Shown: positions 23,919-35,400 of the stretch, piece after piece
How positions within the stretch are numbered: the stretch's first letter is position 1
Layout of the letters: each line of letters begins with the position of its first letter
From: Patiria miniata
Taxonomy: Eukaryota; Echinodermata; Asteroidea; Valvatida; Asterinidae
Reading direction: 5' to 3'
Assembly (NCBI RefSeq): GCF_015706575.1
Contig: NW_024037069.1
Location: forward strand, 36,477,315-36,541,314
Length of the DNA: 64,000 nt
Position numbers and translations under genes: made by a program
Notes under the pieces: model-generated
Seen by the model: the letters and a program-made list of their open reading frames with translations, nothing else
Databases searched by the model: none
Told to the model about the DNA's origin: nothing

Positions 23919-25018
23919 ATCTTCTGTAGGCCGACCTCGGAGTATAAGGTCGGTGACCCCTGAGGTCAAAGGTCATGACCCCCTGCAACTGTTGGTGGGG
24001 TCACAAGGTTATGCTCCCTAGGGGTCAAAGGTCACGGGGTCAAAGGTTACTGCACAAAGTATAGGAAAAAAACTTGAGAGGTCATAACCTTTGACCCCTG
24101 GGGAGCATAACACTGTGACTAGGTCAAAATCTTTCGGGGGAGGTCATGACCTCTGACCCAAAGGTCAAGGTCATAGGTCATTGGGGTCAGGAGTTATGGC
24201 CAAAAGTTGTCTATTTCCGACACCCCAAAATAAAGAAAAACATAAGAAATTCTAAAATGGTGTGAAACGTGTAAAAAACATATAAGTCAATATGGGTCAA
24301 ATATAAGGGAATGGGTTAGTACTTCGTCGTTTTTTCAAGTGTGTGTATGCGTTAACGCATAGGGCAAGGGCTTGTGCACAAACCCTATGGCAATTCGACT
24401 TTGTACACATATCAATGGAAGTACTGGATGCACGCCAGTATTTGGGATGTATTAGAGCATTAGGGACGAGTTGGCACCCTGGTCCCGAGTTATTCGTTTT
24501 GGGCGGTCTGCAGGACCGTACCTAGGCACGGATACCCAGTTTTTGACCCTATTTGACCCTATGATAGTGTTATTGGACCGTTAAAAGACTACCCTAACCC
24601 TTTTACCCTGATTCGACCGTATTTACCCTATTCGAGACGGTTTAACAATATTTCGGGCGATTTTACCCTACATCACAGTGTATAACCCTACCCCTATAGC
24701 TAATCCCTCTATTTCCGACACCCTAGCCCTACCCCTATGTAATATCCGTCTATTTGCGACAGCTAGCCCCATCCCTATGCAAATCCCTCTATTTCCGACA
24801 CCCTAGCCCTACCTCTATGTAATATCCGTCTATTTCCGACACCGAAAATAAAGAAAAACATAAGAAATTCAAAAATATCAGGAAAAACATCAGATATTCA
24901 AAAATATCAGGAAAAACATAAAAAATTCATAAAACAAAGAAAAACTAACCCAAACCCTAATAACAAAGAAAAACATAAGAACCCTAAGAACAAAGAAAAA
25001 CATTAGAAATAGGGTTAT
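23919..25018. repeat. Subtelomere-like segment between telomeric blocks
   Basis: It contains many AGGTCA/TGACC words (23940-24190), an inverted pair 'aaggttatgctccctagggg' / 'cccctggggagcataac', and a short repeat family. 'ctatttccgacacc' recurs near 24212, 24708, 24790 and 24829, and 'aagaaaaacataagaaattc' near 24233 and 24851. Degenerate 'ccctaa' and 'accctac' words are also present. No gene is recognised. Confidence 0.7.
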
Positions 25019-25954
25019 GTAGGGTTAGGGTTAGGGTTAGGGGTTAGGGTTAGGGTTAGGGTTAGGGTTAGGGTTAGGGTTAGGGTTAGGGTTAGGGTTA
25101 GGGTTAGGGTTAGGGTTAGGGGTTAGGGTTAGGGTTAGGGTTAGGGTTAGGGTTAGGGTTAGGGTTAGGGTTAGGGTTAGGGTTAGGGTTAGGGTTAGGG
25201 TTAGGGTTAGGGTTAGGGTTAGGGTTAGGGTTAGGGTTAGGGTTAGGGTTAGGGTTAGGGTTAGGGTTAGGGTTAGGGTTAGGGTTAGGGTTAGGGTTAG
25301 GGTTAGGGTTAGGGTTAGGGTTAGGGTTAGGGTTAGGGTTAGGGTTAGGGTTAGGGTTAGGGTTAGGGTTAGGGTTAGGGTTAGGGTTAGGGTTAGGGTT
25401 AGGGTTAGGGTTAGGGTTAGGGTTAGGGTTAGGGTTAGGGTTAGGGTTAGGGTTAGGGTTAGGGTTAGGGTTAGGGTTAGGGTTAGGGTTAGGGTTAGGG
25501 TTAGGGTTAGGGTTAGGGTTAGGGTTAGGGTTAGGGTTAGGGTTAGGGTTAGGGTTAGGGTTAGGGTTAGGGTTAGGGTTAGGGTTAGGGTTAGGGTTAG
25601 GGTTAGGGTTAGGGTTAGGGTTAGGGTTAGGGTTAGGGTTAGGGTTAGGGTTAGGGTTAGGGTTAGGGTTAGGGTTAGGGTTAGGGTTAGGGTTAGGGTT
25701 AGGGTTAGGGTTAGGGTTAGGGTTAGGGTTAGGGTTAGGGTTAGGGTTAGGGTTAGGGTTAGGGTTAGGGTTAGGGTTAGGGTTAGGGTTAGGGGTTAGG
25801 GGTTAGGGTTAGGGTTAGGGTTAGGGTTAGGGTTAGGTTAGGGGTTAGGGGTTAGGGTTAGGGTTAGGGGTTAGGGGTAGGGGTAGGGTTAGGGTTAGGT
25901 TAGGGTTAGGGTTAGGGTAGGTTTAGGGTTAGGGTTAGGGTTAGGGTTAGGGTT
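25019..25954 (+). repeat. (TTAGGG)n telomeric block 2, abutting the gap
   Basis: About 155 hexamers, near-perfect for 25019-25790. They become variable (TTAGGGG, GTAGGGG, TTAGG) in the last 160 bases before the Ns. Confidence 0.97.
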
Positions 25955-26454
25955 NNNNNNNNNNNNNNNNNNNNNNNNNNNNNNNNNNNNNNNNNNNNNN
26001 NNNNNNNNNNNNNNNNNNNNNNNNNNNNNNNNNNNNNNNNNNNNNNNNNNNNNNNNNNNNNNNNNNNNNNNNNNNNNNNNNNNNNNNNNNNNNNNNNNNN
26101 NNNNNNNNNNNNNNNNNNNNNNNNNNNNNNNNNNNNNNNNNNNNNNNNNNNNNNNNNNNNNNNNNNNNNNNNNNNNNNNNNNNNNNNNNNNNNNNNNNNN
26201 NNNNNNNNNNNNNNNNNNNNNNNNNNNNNNNNNNNNNNNNNNNNNNNNNNNNNNNNNNNNNNNNNNNNNNNNNNNNNNNNNNNNNNNNNNNNNNNNNNNN
26301 NNNNNNNNNNNNNNNNNNNNNNNNNNNNNNNNNNNNNNNNNNNNNNNNNNNNNNNNNNNNNNNNNNNNNNNNNNNNNNNNNNNNNNNNNNNNNNNNNNNN
26401 NNNNNNNNNNNNNNNNNNNNNNNNNNNNNNNNNNNNNNNNNNNNNNNNNNNNNN
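25955..26454. other. Assembly gap of exactly 500 N
   Basis: The round length indicates a placeholder gap. The left side is telomeric repeat; the right side is the interior of an NLR exon. Confidence 0.99.
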
Positions 26455-29400
26455 TGAACCTCTCAACTTGAGTGGACAGACGGCTTATGCATCCTGCAAG
26501 CCGCTCAACATCAGCGACACTCTCATTCCCAACATCGACTGTGAGCTCCATTTGACCACGGAGCCTTTCGTCCAATGACCCGAATGTTTCCTCAAGCAGT
26601 GCCATCGCTTCTCCCCACCGCTCCGACACCAAGTACCTCAAATCTATCCAGCTGGTCGGAAGGACCAGGCCACCAAGAAGAGTTTGTGTGAGTTGTTTTA
26701 CCTCCTCGTATGAACTGCACTTGAAAGGCCTGCGTGCTCTTTTCGCATTTTCTTCCAGTTGTGGAATGTCTTGCTGAATCACCTGCTGAACATTATTAGC
26801 ATCAAGACCTTGGGAGTGGCACAAGAAAAAGTTCAGTTTAGGAAGATCATGAAAATGGCCCGCAAGAGTCTTCACTGCATCCAAACTGAATGCATTGCCA
26901 GGAATACCAATCTCTGTCAAACCATGTCCAACAGGAAGGAGGCTGACCACGCCCTCCACATCAGCATCATCCAGTTCGCAGACGTTTAACCACAACTCCT
27001 TCAAGGCTGGAGTAACAAGAGGACCCAACTCAGCAATGTGACCGTGCATGTCGACCTCAGATACACACACACTGTGTAACACACATCCTGTCAGTGCATC
27101 CACTAGACCGCACGTTTCATCCAGCGATCTTCGAAATACAGACACCGTCCATAACTGCTCAGGTAAATGAGAAATGCACTCCGATAGGTACTGACCATCG
27201 TAATTTGACTGATAAACAATATCAATTTGTATACCTAGCAATTTCTTCCTCATCAATGCCTTATCCGCTTTTTGAAGCGTTTTTGCAAGCAGCCGTAACA
27301 TCTCATTACCTTGATCAGACAGGGTACACTTGATAGTCATTCTCCGAATGTTACTTTTGCAACATCGAAGAATATCTCCAAGAACTTGCAGTTCGGCATA
27401 TGAATTGCACCTGATTAGGAAGACGGTCCTGTTTAGTTTAATACCAGACTGTATGTAAAACAACAGTGCTGCCAGGTACTCTTGGCCCTCGCACGAAATC
27501 TTTGCTGGCTTCAGTAGTTTAGACGCTAACTTTTGTGAACCAGACTCAACCAAGCACAATCGTGCAAGATCGTCGTTACCCTGTCCTATACGGCTAAGGA
27601 TGAGATCAGCAGCCCGTTCTGATAAACCGCAGCAAAATCGAAGCACATATATAACTTTCGCAACACGAAGTGAAACGGCTTTATCAAGACACTTACGAAA
27701 GCTCTGTTCATCACTATCGAGCAGACTGATAAGGTAGCATGCTGCGCAGTATTCTTGGTGAGACTTGTGGAGAAACGTGACGACTTCAACGTCCCTCCAG
27801 CTACTCGGAACAGTTTCTGTCTTCAAGATACCCATTTGACAACCGTCCTTCAAGACAGATTCGTCCCCGGTGAAATCTCCAGGTGAGAAATGGAGTCTTT
27901 CCTCATCTAGGAGCCCTTCCAATGCAACTTGTCCTAGTCTTTTCAACATTTTCTTCATCATTTGCTGCCTATCAGCATCACTAAGTGTGCTTAAGCGAAG
28001 TTTAATATGAGCCTCTGTGAATTCAGAATACACAGTTGTTAACTTGTCTGGCAATGGTTTTGATGGGTCAGGTCTGTTCGGCCAAAGCAAACATAGCATA
28101 CGTGCAATGATTGGACTCTGTGACAATGCCTGGAGAGCAAAAAGTGAGTCCAACCATGAAATTAAGGCTTCTGCAGCAGTGATATCGCGTGGAAACTGTG
28201 CTTTAATGAACTTATTTCTGTTTCCGACTGTAAATCCCTTTGTTTCAACCATGGCATAGCCTCGGTACCCCTGAGTAACTATGGCAGCCATGTCTGGCCG
28301 TGTTGTCACCAACACACAGCTGTTGAGCAATTTCATGTTTTTCAACAACTCGTCAATCGTAAACACACCCTCGGCAGATTCCAAAATATGGCGCGGTATT
28401 TCATCTAACCCATCTATCAAAAATGCAACCTTATCTTCGTTGTCACTGATAACCTTTTTCAAATCTGACTTTGTCAGTTTGTCAGTGTGCAGCAACAATT
28501 GATCAAAAATTGCATCTATGATACAACTTGTCTTGAATTGGCTCAACTTCAACAAGAACAGGAGCTCAAATTTGGCAACGTTTGACCCTTGACGTTTTTT
28601 CCAGGTATTCGCTATCGTTACACAAAGGGTCGATTTGCCGAATCCAGCCCCACCTGAAAGAAGGATCATTTTCCCCCTACCTTCTTTTCATCATACATAT
28701 CCTCCCATGTGTCCAGTGGGACTGTTTCGGGTCTATTCAAACTCTTAGTTTGCCCTGACATTTTCACGTCTTCACGTGTGGTTTGGTGCCCACTCTGAAG
28801 GAGATTCAAATGAATATAGAATTCATCAACACCCAGCGCCGGAAACATAGAAGACGTTACAATCTCTGGGATGAACCCTGCGTGAGCTTCGTAGAAAGTG
28901 ACAAGCAGCTGTTGGCAAATCTTCAGATGATCAGGACCTGTTGGTCAAGAGAAAATTATCAATATGGAAAAAAAGGTCACAAAATAATTATCACTTGATA
29001 ATGACTTAATGGTAAGTTAAGGTGGGGTTTTGTATAAGCCCTTACCACAACTGGCCCTACACTGTAAAAATGGTGTTTAGGATTTAACACATTTCTAAAC
29101 ACTAATTATGTACCCACTTTTTCCACACGTTTAGCATCATGACATGTTTAGATGTCCTTTTTCTGTGACACGCATTATCCGTTTGACATGTACAATTTAT
29201 AATATGTTTAGCATTTAAACACCTTCCTAAGCGCATTTAGATATACAATCCTAAGCACATGCCCAAAACGTAAACACGTTTAGTTTCACAACATTAAAAA
29301 GTGGTAAACGTTTAGAATTGAAACACATTCCTAAACGTATTAAACTATAAACACGTTTCTGATGTGTTTAAATGCTAAACACTGTTTTTACAGTGTATAT

Positions 29401-32400
29401 CTGCATCTTCAGTCTATTTCTGTCCAAATATTTTAATAAGCAAAATCACGGCAACAGCGCCCTTAGTTGTTAGGAAAAGTAGCAACATTTTAAACGTTTA
29501 AAATGGTGCACTTTTCAAAAAAAAATTATCCAAAAACAGATGATTATTAATTTTCATACACTTCAGAGGATTGAAAATTTGCTATAATTATGCACACGTG
29601 TAAAAATCATTAATAACGGGTTCCCTTATCATTATGATATTAAAGCGACAGTGGATAAGCTCTACCTCCAGCAAAAAAACACTTCCTGGTTCATCATTGT
29701 GATGCTTTCCAAACATTTGGGATGCCAAATTGACCAATACATACCTGATTTTGCAGTCTCCCGGATATTTGATATACCTAATGCAGTGAGGGAAACATAA
29801 GAAAATGGTTTCGGTTTGAAAGAAGGGTAACTCAAAAATGCCATCTATTTCACACCAAACGCAACCGTTCATCACCAGGAGAATCAACAAAAGCCAACCA
29901 AAACCAGCCGGAGAAAGATCTGACCAGTCCCGTAATTTGCATAAAAGCGTAAAAATGAGGCAAAGAAAATCACTGCTGAAGGCTAAAAAGCTGTCAATCA
30001 TTGAACTGATTGCTCTGGGCAGGGGCTTTAACTTTATTCCCACCCTTAGAAACCTTAAAGGTCGACCATCCTTCGCTTCTTCCCACCCATTCTTCATAAT
30101 GAGACTTCGATCGTTTAAAATGGGAGGAAGAAAAAGACCGTCTGTTTAGCATCCATTCAAACTGCTGATGCTGATAACAAATCCTCATTTCCTTCCCCTA
30201 TATATCAATTTTAATTCACGTCGGCAATTTTCTTGTTATTGTCCACCAATTCCCTGATTATTGCCAGCACGTACTGGTTCTTTTTAGCATACAACGCTTC
30301 TCTCTCAGAAAAGGGCAAAACTTGACAAAATTAATCCCCGGTGGTGGCCCCCTAAAAAAACATCCCCGTCCTTTAACTGATATGACTTGAAATGTATAGC
30401 GTAAAGTGCCTGACACGCTGCTTTCGTTACACACAAATACGTCCGCTGCATGTGCAGTAAAGCCCCTGTCACACCTTTGCGTATCTGAATTCCTTATGAG
30501 TTCCTTATCAAAAATTTTCAATACGCAGCCGTACGCTCAATTAACGTCGAAATGTTTTGATCACTTTGACTTATGTACGACGCACATCTAGCGTAAAAGT
30601 AACGAATTCAGCGCATCCATTGCGTATGAGATGGGTATGAGTAACGTATGCAGTGCGCAAGTTCGCCATCTGTGCGTTCCTCATAAGTTACGAATAAGTA
30701 CATTGCGCTGCCCGCTCGCAGGACGAGCGGTACTAATTCGTGCAATACGTCGCTATGTATACGTCCAATATAGGAGGTCAGCGTATTGCCGCATATGAAC
30801 GGCTTATCCCTCCCGAACACATAGCGTACTCGTACCGCGCTCAACCGATGCGGGACAGATGCGCTGCGTATTTATAACTTATGACCTGCGTAACAGCGTA
30901 CGCAGCGTAGTTTTGTGCATGCCCAAAACTATCCAGCGTACTGGGCCGTACCATGCGTATATCTGCTTACATAAAACCTACACAAAACGATGGAGATGCA
31001 TATGAGGTGCGTATTGTGCGTACGACTGCGTATGAAAAAAATGTCAATGCGCAAGTCATAAGGAATTAGGATACGCAGAAGTGTGACAGGAATCCTCCCC
31101 ATCCCCTGTAATTTACCCCTATGTTATTTATATTAAAAAAAAATTCTTGTAGCGTAAACCCATTTTCAATCACCTCAGTTTGGATTTGCGTTTCCCGTGC
31201 TGATTGTCAGTTTTATCCCGACAATTTTTTCCAGCAATACAAAAGTTTTTCAATTTTGAATGAGACACTGACCGATCGGTTCATTTTTAGTTATTGAATA
31301 ATTACTTAACAATTTCGAGTTATTTGGTTACAAGACAATAATTCCTTTTTTCTATCAGTGTCATAAAATACCCACTGGGAGCCAGTCTGCTCACAAAACA
31401 AAACCTTTTTAGAGGTTAACAGACGTCCAGAAAGAGGGGCGGGGTTTGTTGGAATAAAACCTTTAGTTGAAAATGTATGAATGTAAATAAAAAAAATCTA
31501 ATTTGTTGAACACGGGGAACAAAACTTTAAAGATTTATGTTTTGCTCCCTGTAAATTAAACATTTGGCGCAGTTGTCTGCTGGACTTGCACCAAGAGAAG
31601 TTTTTTTTTTTAAAGGAACAAAATATGGCATTTAAAAAAAATCTATTCAAATGTTGTTTTCTACATTTCGTTGCTTTTTTTTTGAAAGAAATAACAAGGT
31701 TACATCAAATTATTGGTTGCTGTTTCATTGGCAATTTAACATACCAGCACTGACATGTATCCGCTTTCAGAAACCCAACCCATAAGTAGAGCGAACTGCC
31801 TATTTTGACCAATTTTGTAATGTTAATGAATACACGTATTCAATTTCTGCAAGAACGCCTTTAATTCCTCACTCAAGGGCGGATCCAGAACACAATTTTG
31901 GGGGGGGCCAAAAAAAATTTTGGTCCTCCAAAAAAGTGGGTCCAAAAATTACGGCGTGGGGTTCAGGGGGCCCGCTTAAGGGCCCCGAATTTTTGGATTC
32001 TAGATGCTCTGTGGTGCGATCTGAGGCAATTTCTGACCACTTTAACCAATGTTTTTTTGAGGAAAAGATGGTGGTGTGCTCATTGCCTGCCTTTTTTGCG
32101 ATGTCACATAAAAAAAAAAAAATTGGTTTCGTTTTGGGGGGGGGCCATGGCCCCCTTTGGCCCCCCCCCCCTGGATCCGCCCTTGTCCTCACTACACATA
32201 CAATGAGCAGAAACATGTGTTTACCTTGCAGAAATTCTGCAATATCTGCCCTTCCGATGTTCTTCAATGCTGTACACAACGTGGTAATCTGCTGTTCAAC
32301 ACTGGTGGACTGGGCACGTTTCCATGTCACAAGCATTTCCAAACCTTGCCTTATGGGATCTTTTTCGTATTTGTTCTCGATAATTGGAACTTGTATCATC

Positions 32401-35400
32401 GTAAAGCCAAGCCCCTGAACTGCCAGTTTTACCCAATCACAACCAAGCCTCGTAGCGATCTCGTACAGAGCTTTGTCATCGAAGCAATGTTCTGAAAAAA
32501 AAACCGAAACCGATAAAAAAAAATGGTATACTAAGTAATTTAAGCCCCATTTGGTAAAATGTTTCAACTTAGCCCAGATTTTTTGGTGCCAAATTATAGA
32601 CCGCACAATTTGCTGCCCAAAAGTTTCGCCAAAAAAATAAATGAAATTCGGCATATTTCCAATTGCTCACTTTTGAATGAGGCCTAAGTGTTAATTAAGC
32701 AGGATGAGTCAACAGAACTATTTTACACAAACTGCTTTTAAGCTGCTGTTTAGCCGTCCTCAGGTCGACCTCGCGATGGCACGGAAGAGTCGGCGACTGA
32801 CATTTAGATTAATGATCAAGCTGCGCCTGAGCTTCGACTGGTGGGAACATGTCAGTTGCATATATTTTGTGACCGGAGTGTAACTGCGACGATATTGAGG
32901 AAATCGGCATTAGTCAGCGCTCAAAACCGACAGTCGCAAGAGTACACACATTTCAACAACTACGACGCGATGGAACGTGTTCCCGACAAGCGGGAATCAA
33001 TCGCAGTCGAGCATTGTGAAAAGTTTTGAAAAGATTTTTCTCAGGATAGGCTACGCCATTTTGAAAATCAAAGTGAGGCAAATAAGGCAAACATTCATGG
33101 CGGCGAAAATAGCGTATGCGGTGAACGAGTAACTCTCGGAAATTACAGCAGATTGACAATCTTATAAATTGATAGATAGCTCAAATTCCCTCAAAATTTC
33201 AATGTGTATTCTAGGTAGGTCATGTTTCATTGCAGCTTGAAGAAATATAGAAGATAAAGCCTAAAACAGTGGTCGAATTGAAGTTTCCTCATAGAACTCG
33301 CTAGTAATTAACCCTAAATAGGCCGGGGGCGGAATCCGCCCCCCCCCCCCTCAACATTTTCTGTGATAGCTTCTAAAAAAAAAAATAATAATAAAAAAAA
33401 AAAAACCCATAAAAATCGGACCACGGGTTACCGCGTAGCGAAAATTTTTTCGGCGCTAGGCGCCGTGAAAACTGAATGTTCGCATATACGCCGTGTACAC
33501 AGAGCAGAATTGCCATTCGTACATATGAATAATTAATTAGCCATAATTCCAAAACCCTTTGACCTATAGTCATGAAATTTCTTGGGTATGTTTAGGAAGA
33601 GTTGCTCTATGCATGTGCCGAGTTTCAAAATTTTTCGTCACTCGATGGCCGAGATCTTAGGGGGGGGGCGGCCCCCGGCTGAGAGATGGTCAAAATAACC
33701 CGGCCCCTTTAGGGTTAACGCAGTAGTACCACCAACAACGTCAGACTTTCTATTTTCACTTTTCCATCCGTGGCGTTTTCTGAGCTGAAATTGCATTGAT
33801 GGGGTAGGAGTTACTTATAAGGCTATCCGTAAATTGTCATTCGCGCAGTCCCTGTCGTTTTCCAGAAATAAGGGGAACTGGAGACCGATTCGAACGTAAA
33901 AGGCTCCCCCATGCAGAAATGTATCAACGCTAGTGCACTGTATAGTTACCCCGATTCGTTTACATGCAGAATGATACGAGCCTTCGAGAAGCCCGTCTGC
34001 TCAACTAATAGACGGGTGTCTTGAAGGCTCGTGCCGCTCGTGTCGTTTTGCACGTGTGCAATGTGTGCATGCAAGAAAAAAAATTTCATGTTCGTATCTG
34101 AGTGAACCTTAAACAAATTGCAAATTATTGCACAGCATTTGGCAAATTTGGGAATAGGGATCTTGAAAGTTACATAGGACTACAATTATGATGAAATCAA
34201 TGTAAGCGGACTAACATTGTCGCTTAAAATACCCCAAAAAGCTAAGTATTATGAGAATTATGACCAAATCAATTTGAAAGTGTTACAGTTTGCGGCCGTT
34301 TTCGGATTTTTGCAAATTGGGCATAACACTATTTGGACTTTTAGTATATTATTTTAGGGACCAAATAGAAATGCACTGTGGTGAAAAAAAATATGTTGCA
34401 ATTTGTTTGAGGTCAAACCTTATATTGCCTAGACTAATAGGTCCTGTGCAAAAAATGACAATTCTCGGATTGCCTTATTCAAGTAGTTCCTGCCAAATAA
34501 ATTCAATATTTCAGAAAACGCCACGGATGAAAAGTGAAAGTTGACGTTTGCCGTTGATGGCAGTGCTGCGGCGTTAAACTAGTAGTGCTAGTGAGCACTA
34601 CACAAACACCTGAGTTCGGTCACTGTTTGAAGCTATTTATGAGATTCTTCTTCAAAATGCAATGAGACATGACCCACATAGAATAGATTGATGTTTCTGG
34701 AAACTTGAGGTATCCATCCATTTATAAGATTTCAATCTGCTGTATTAACTTTGCGAGAGTCACTCGTTCACCGAACAAATTATTACGCCGCCATGTTTGT
34801 TAGCTTTAATTGCCTCGCTTTGATTTTGAAGATGGCGCACCCTAATTAAGGTCTATTGTAATTGTCGTCACGTCGTGGGTAACGTCACTGAGTGAGCATG
34901 GCGGCGATTATTTTGTGTCGAGATGACGCTTAATTGTTCCATGAGGATCACACGGTTTCTCAGTTTTGTGACCTAGGCTCGACTTTTCTGCTTGATGCTG
35001 ACGGTTCCGTCGCGGCGCAAGCAAATCGCAGGTCCACCAGAGGGCGGCTTTAAAGAAACCTCTAAAGTAAACAAAGTTAGCACTATGAAGACCAACACGG
35101 ACAATCATAAAAGGTTACAAAATAACAAAGAATTGTTATTCCTATCTACATTATAGTCCCTACCAATGTCAATTTGCAGGATGTTACTGTAAACACACAT
35201 TTATTCTTTTCTTTGGCTTTCTAATCAGGCAGTCCAAAAACTAATCAGATAAGACCTCAAAATGGTTTGATGCCCGAGTCAATGTGTTGTGATACGTGGT
35301 GCATTATTCGTATATTCAATGAAAATAGCACATGAATACATGAATCAGCACGATTCATATAGTTTGGCTGTGAATAGTTCGTTCATACGGTAGCCCTGGA

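Larger units (their letters stand above)
33046..34845. repeat. Long inverted repeat in NLR intron 1
   Basis: The left arm (about 33046-33305 plus 33719-33790) is inverted relative to the right arm (about 34505-34845). Matching words include 'tccgtggcgttttctga' / 'tcagaaaacgccacgga', 'cgccgccatg' / 'catggcggcg' and 'actcgttcaccg' / 'cggtgaacgagt'. Arms are diverged with indels. The left arm is interrupted by the element at 33312-33714. Confidence 0.7.

Noticed and set aside
23725-23988. Open frame encoding repeated Leu-Thr / Asn-Pro residues
   Set aside because: It is simply the TTAGGG repeat read on the minus strand; the same artefact extends the NLR frame through the Ns.
31869-32224. C-terminal extension of the Death-domain frame rich in Pro/Gly
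   Set aside because: It runs past the GTAA donor at 32224 into the G/C-run MITE; the spliced model joins in phase to the NACHT exon.
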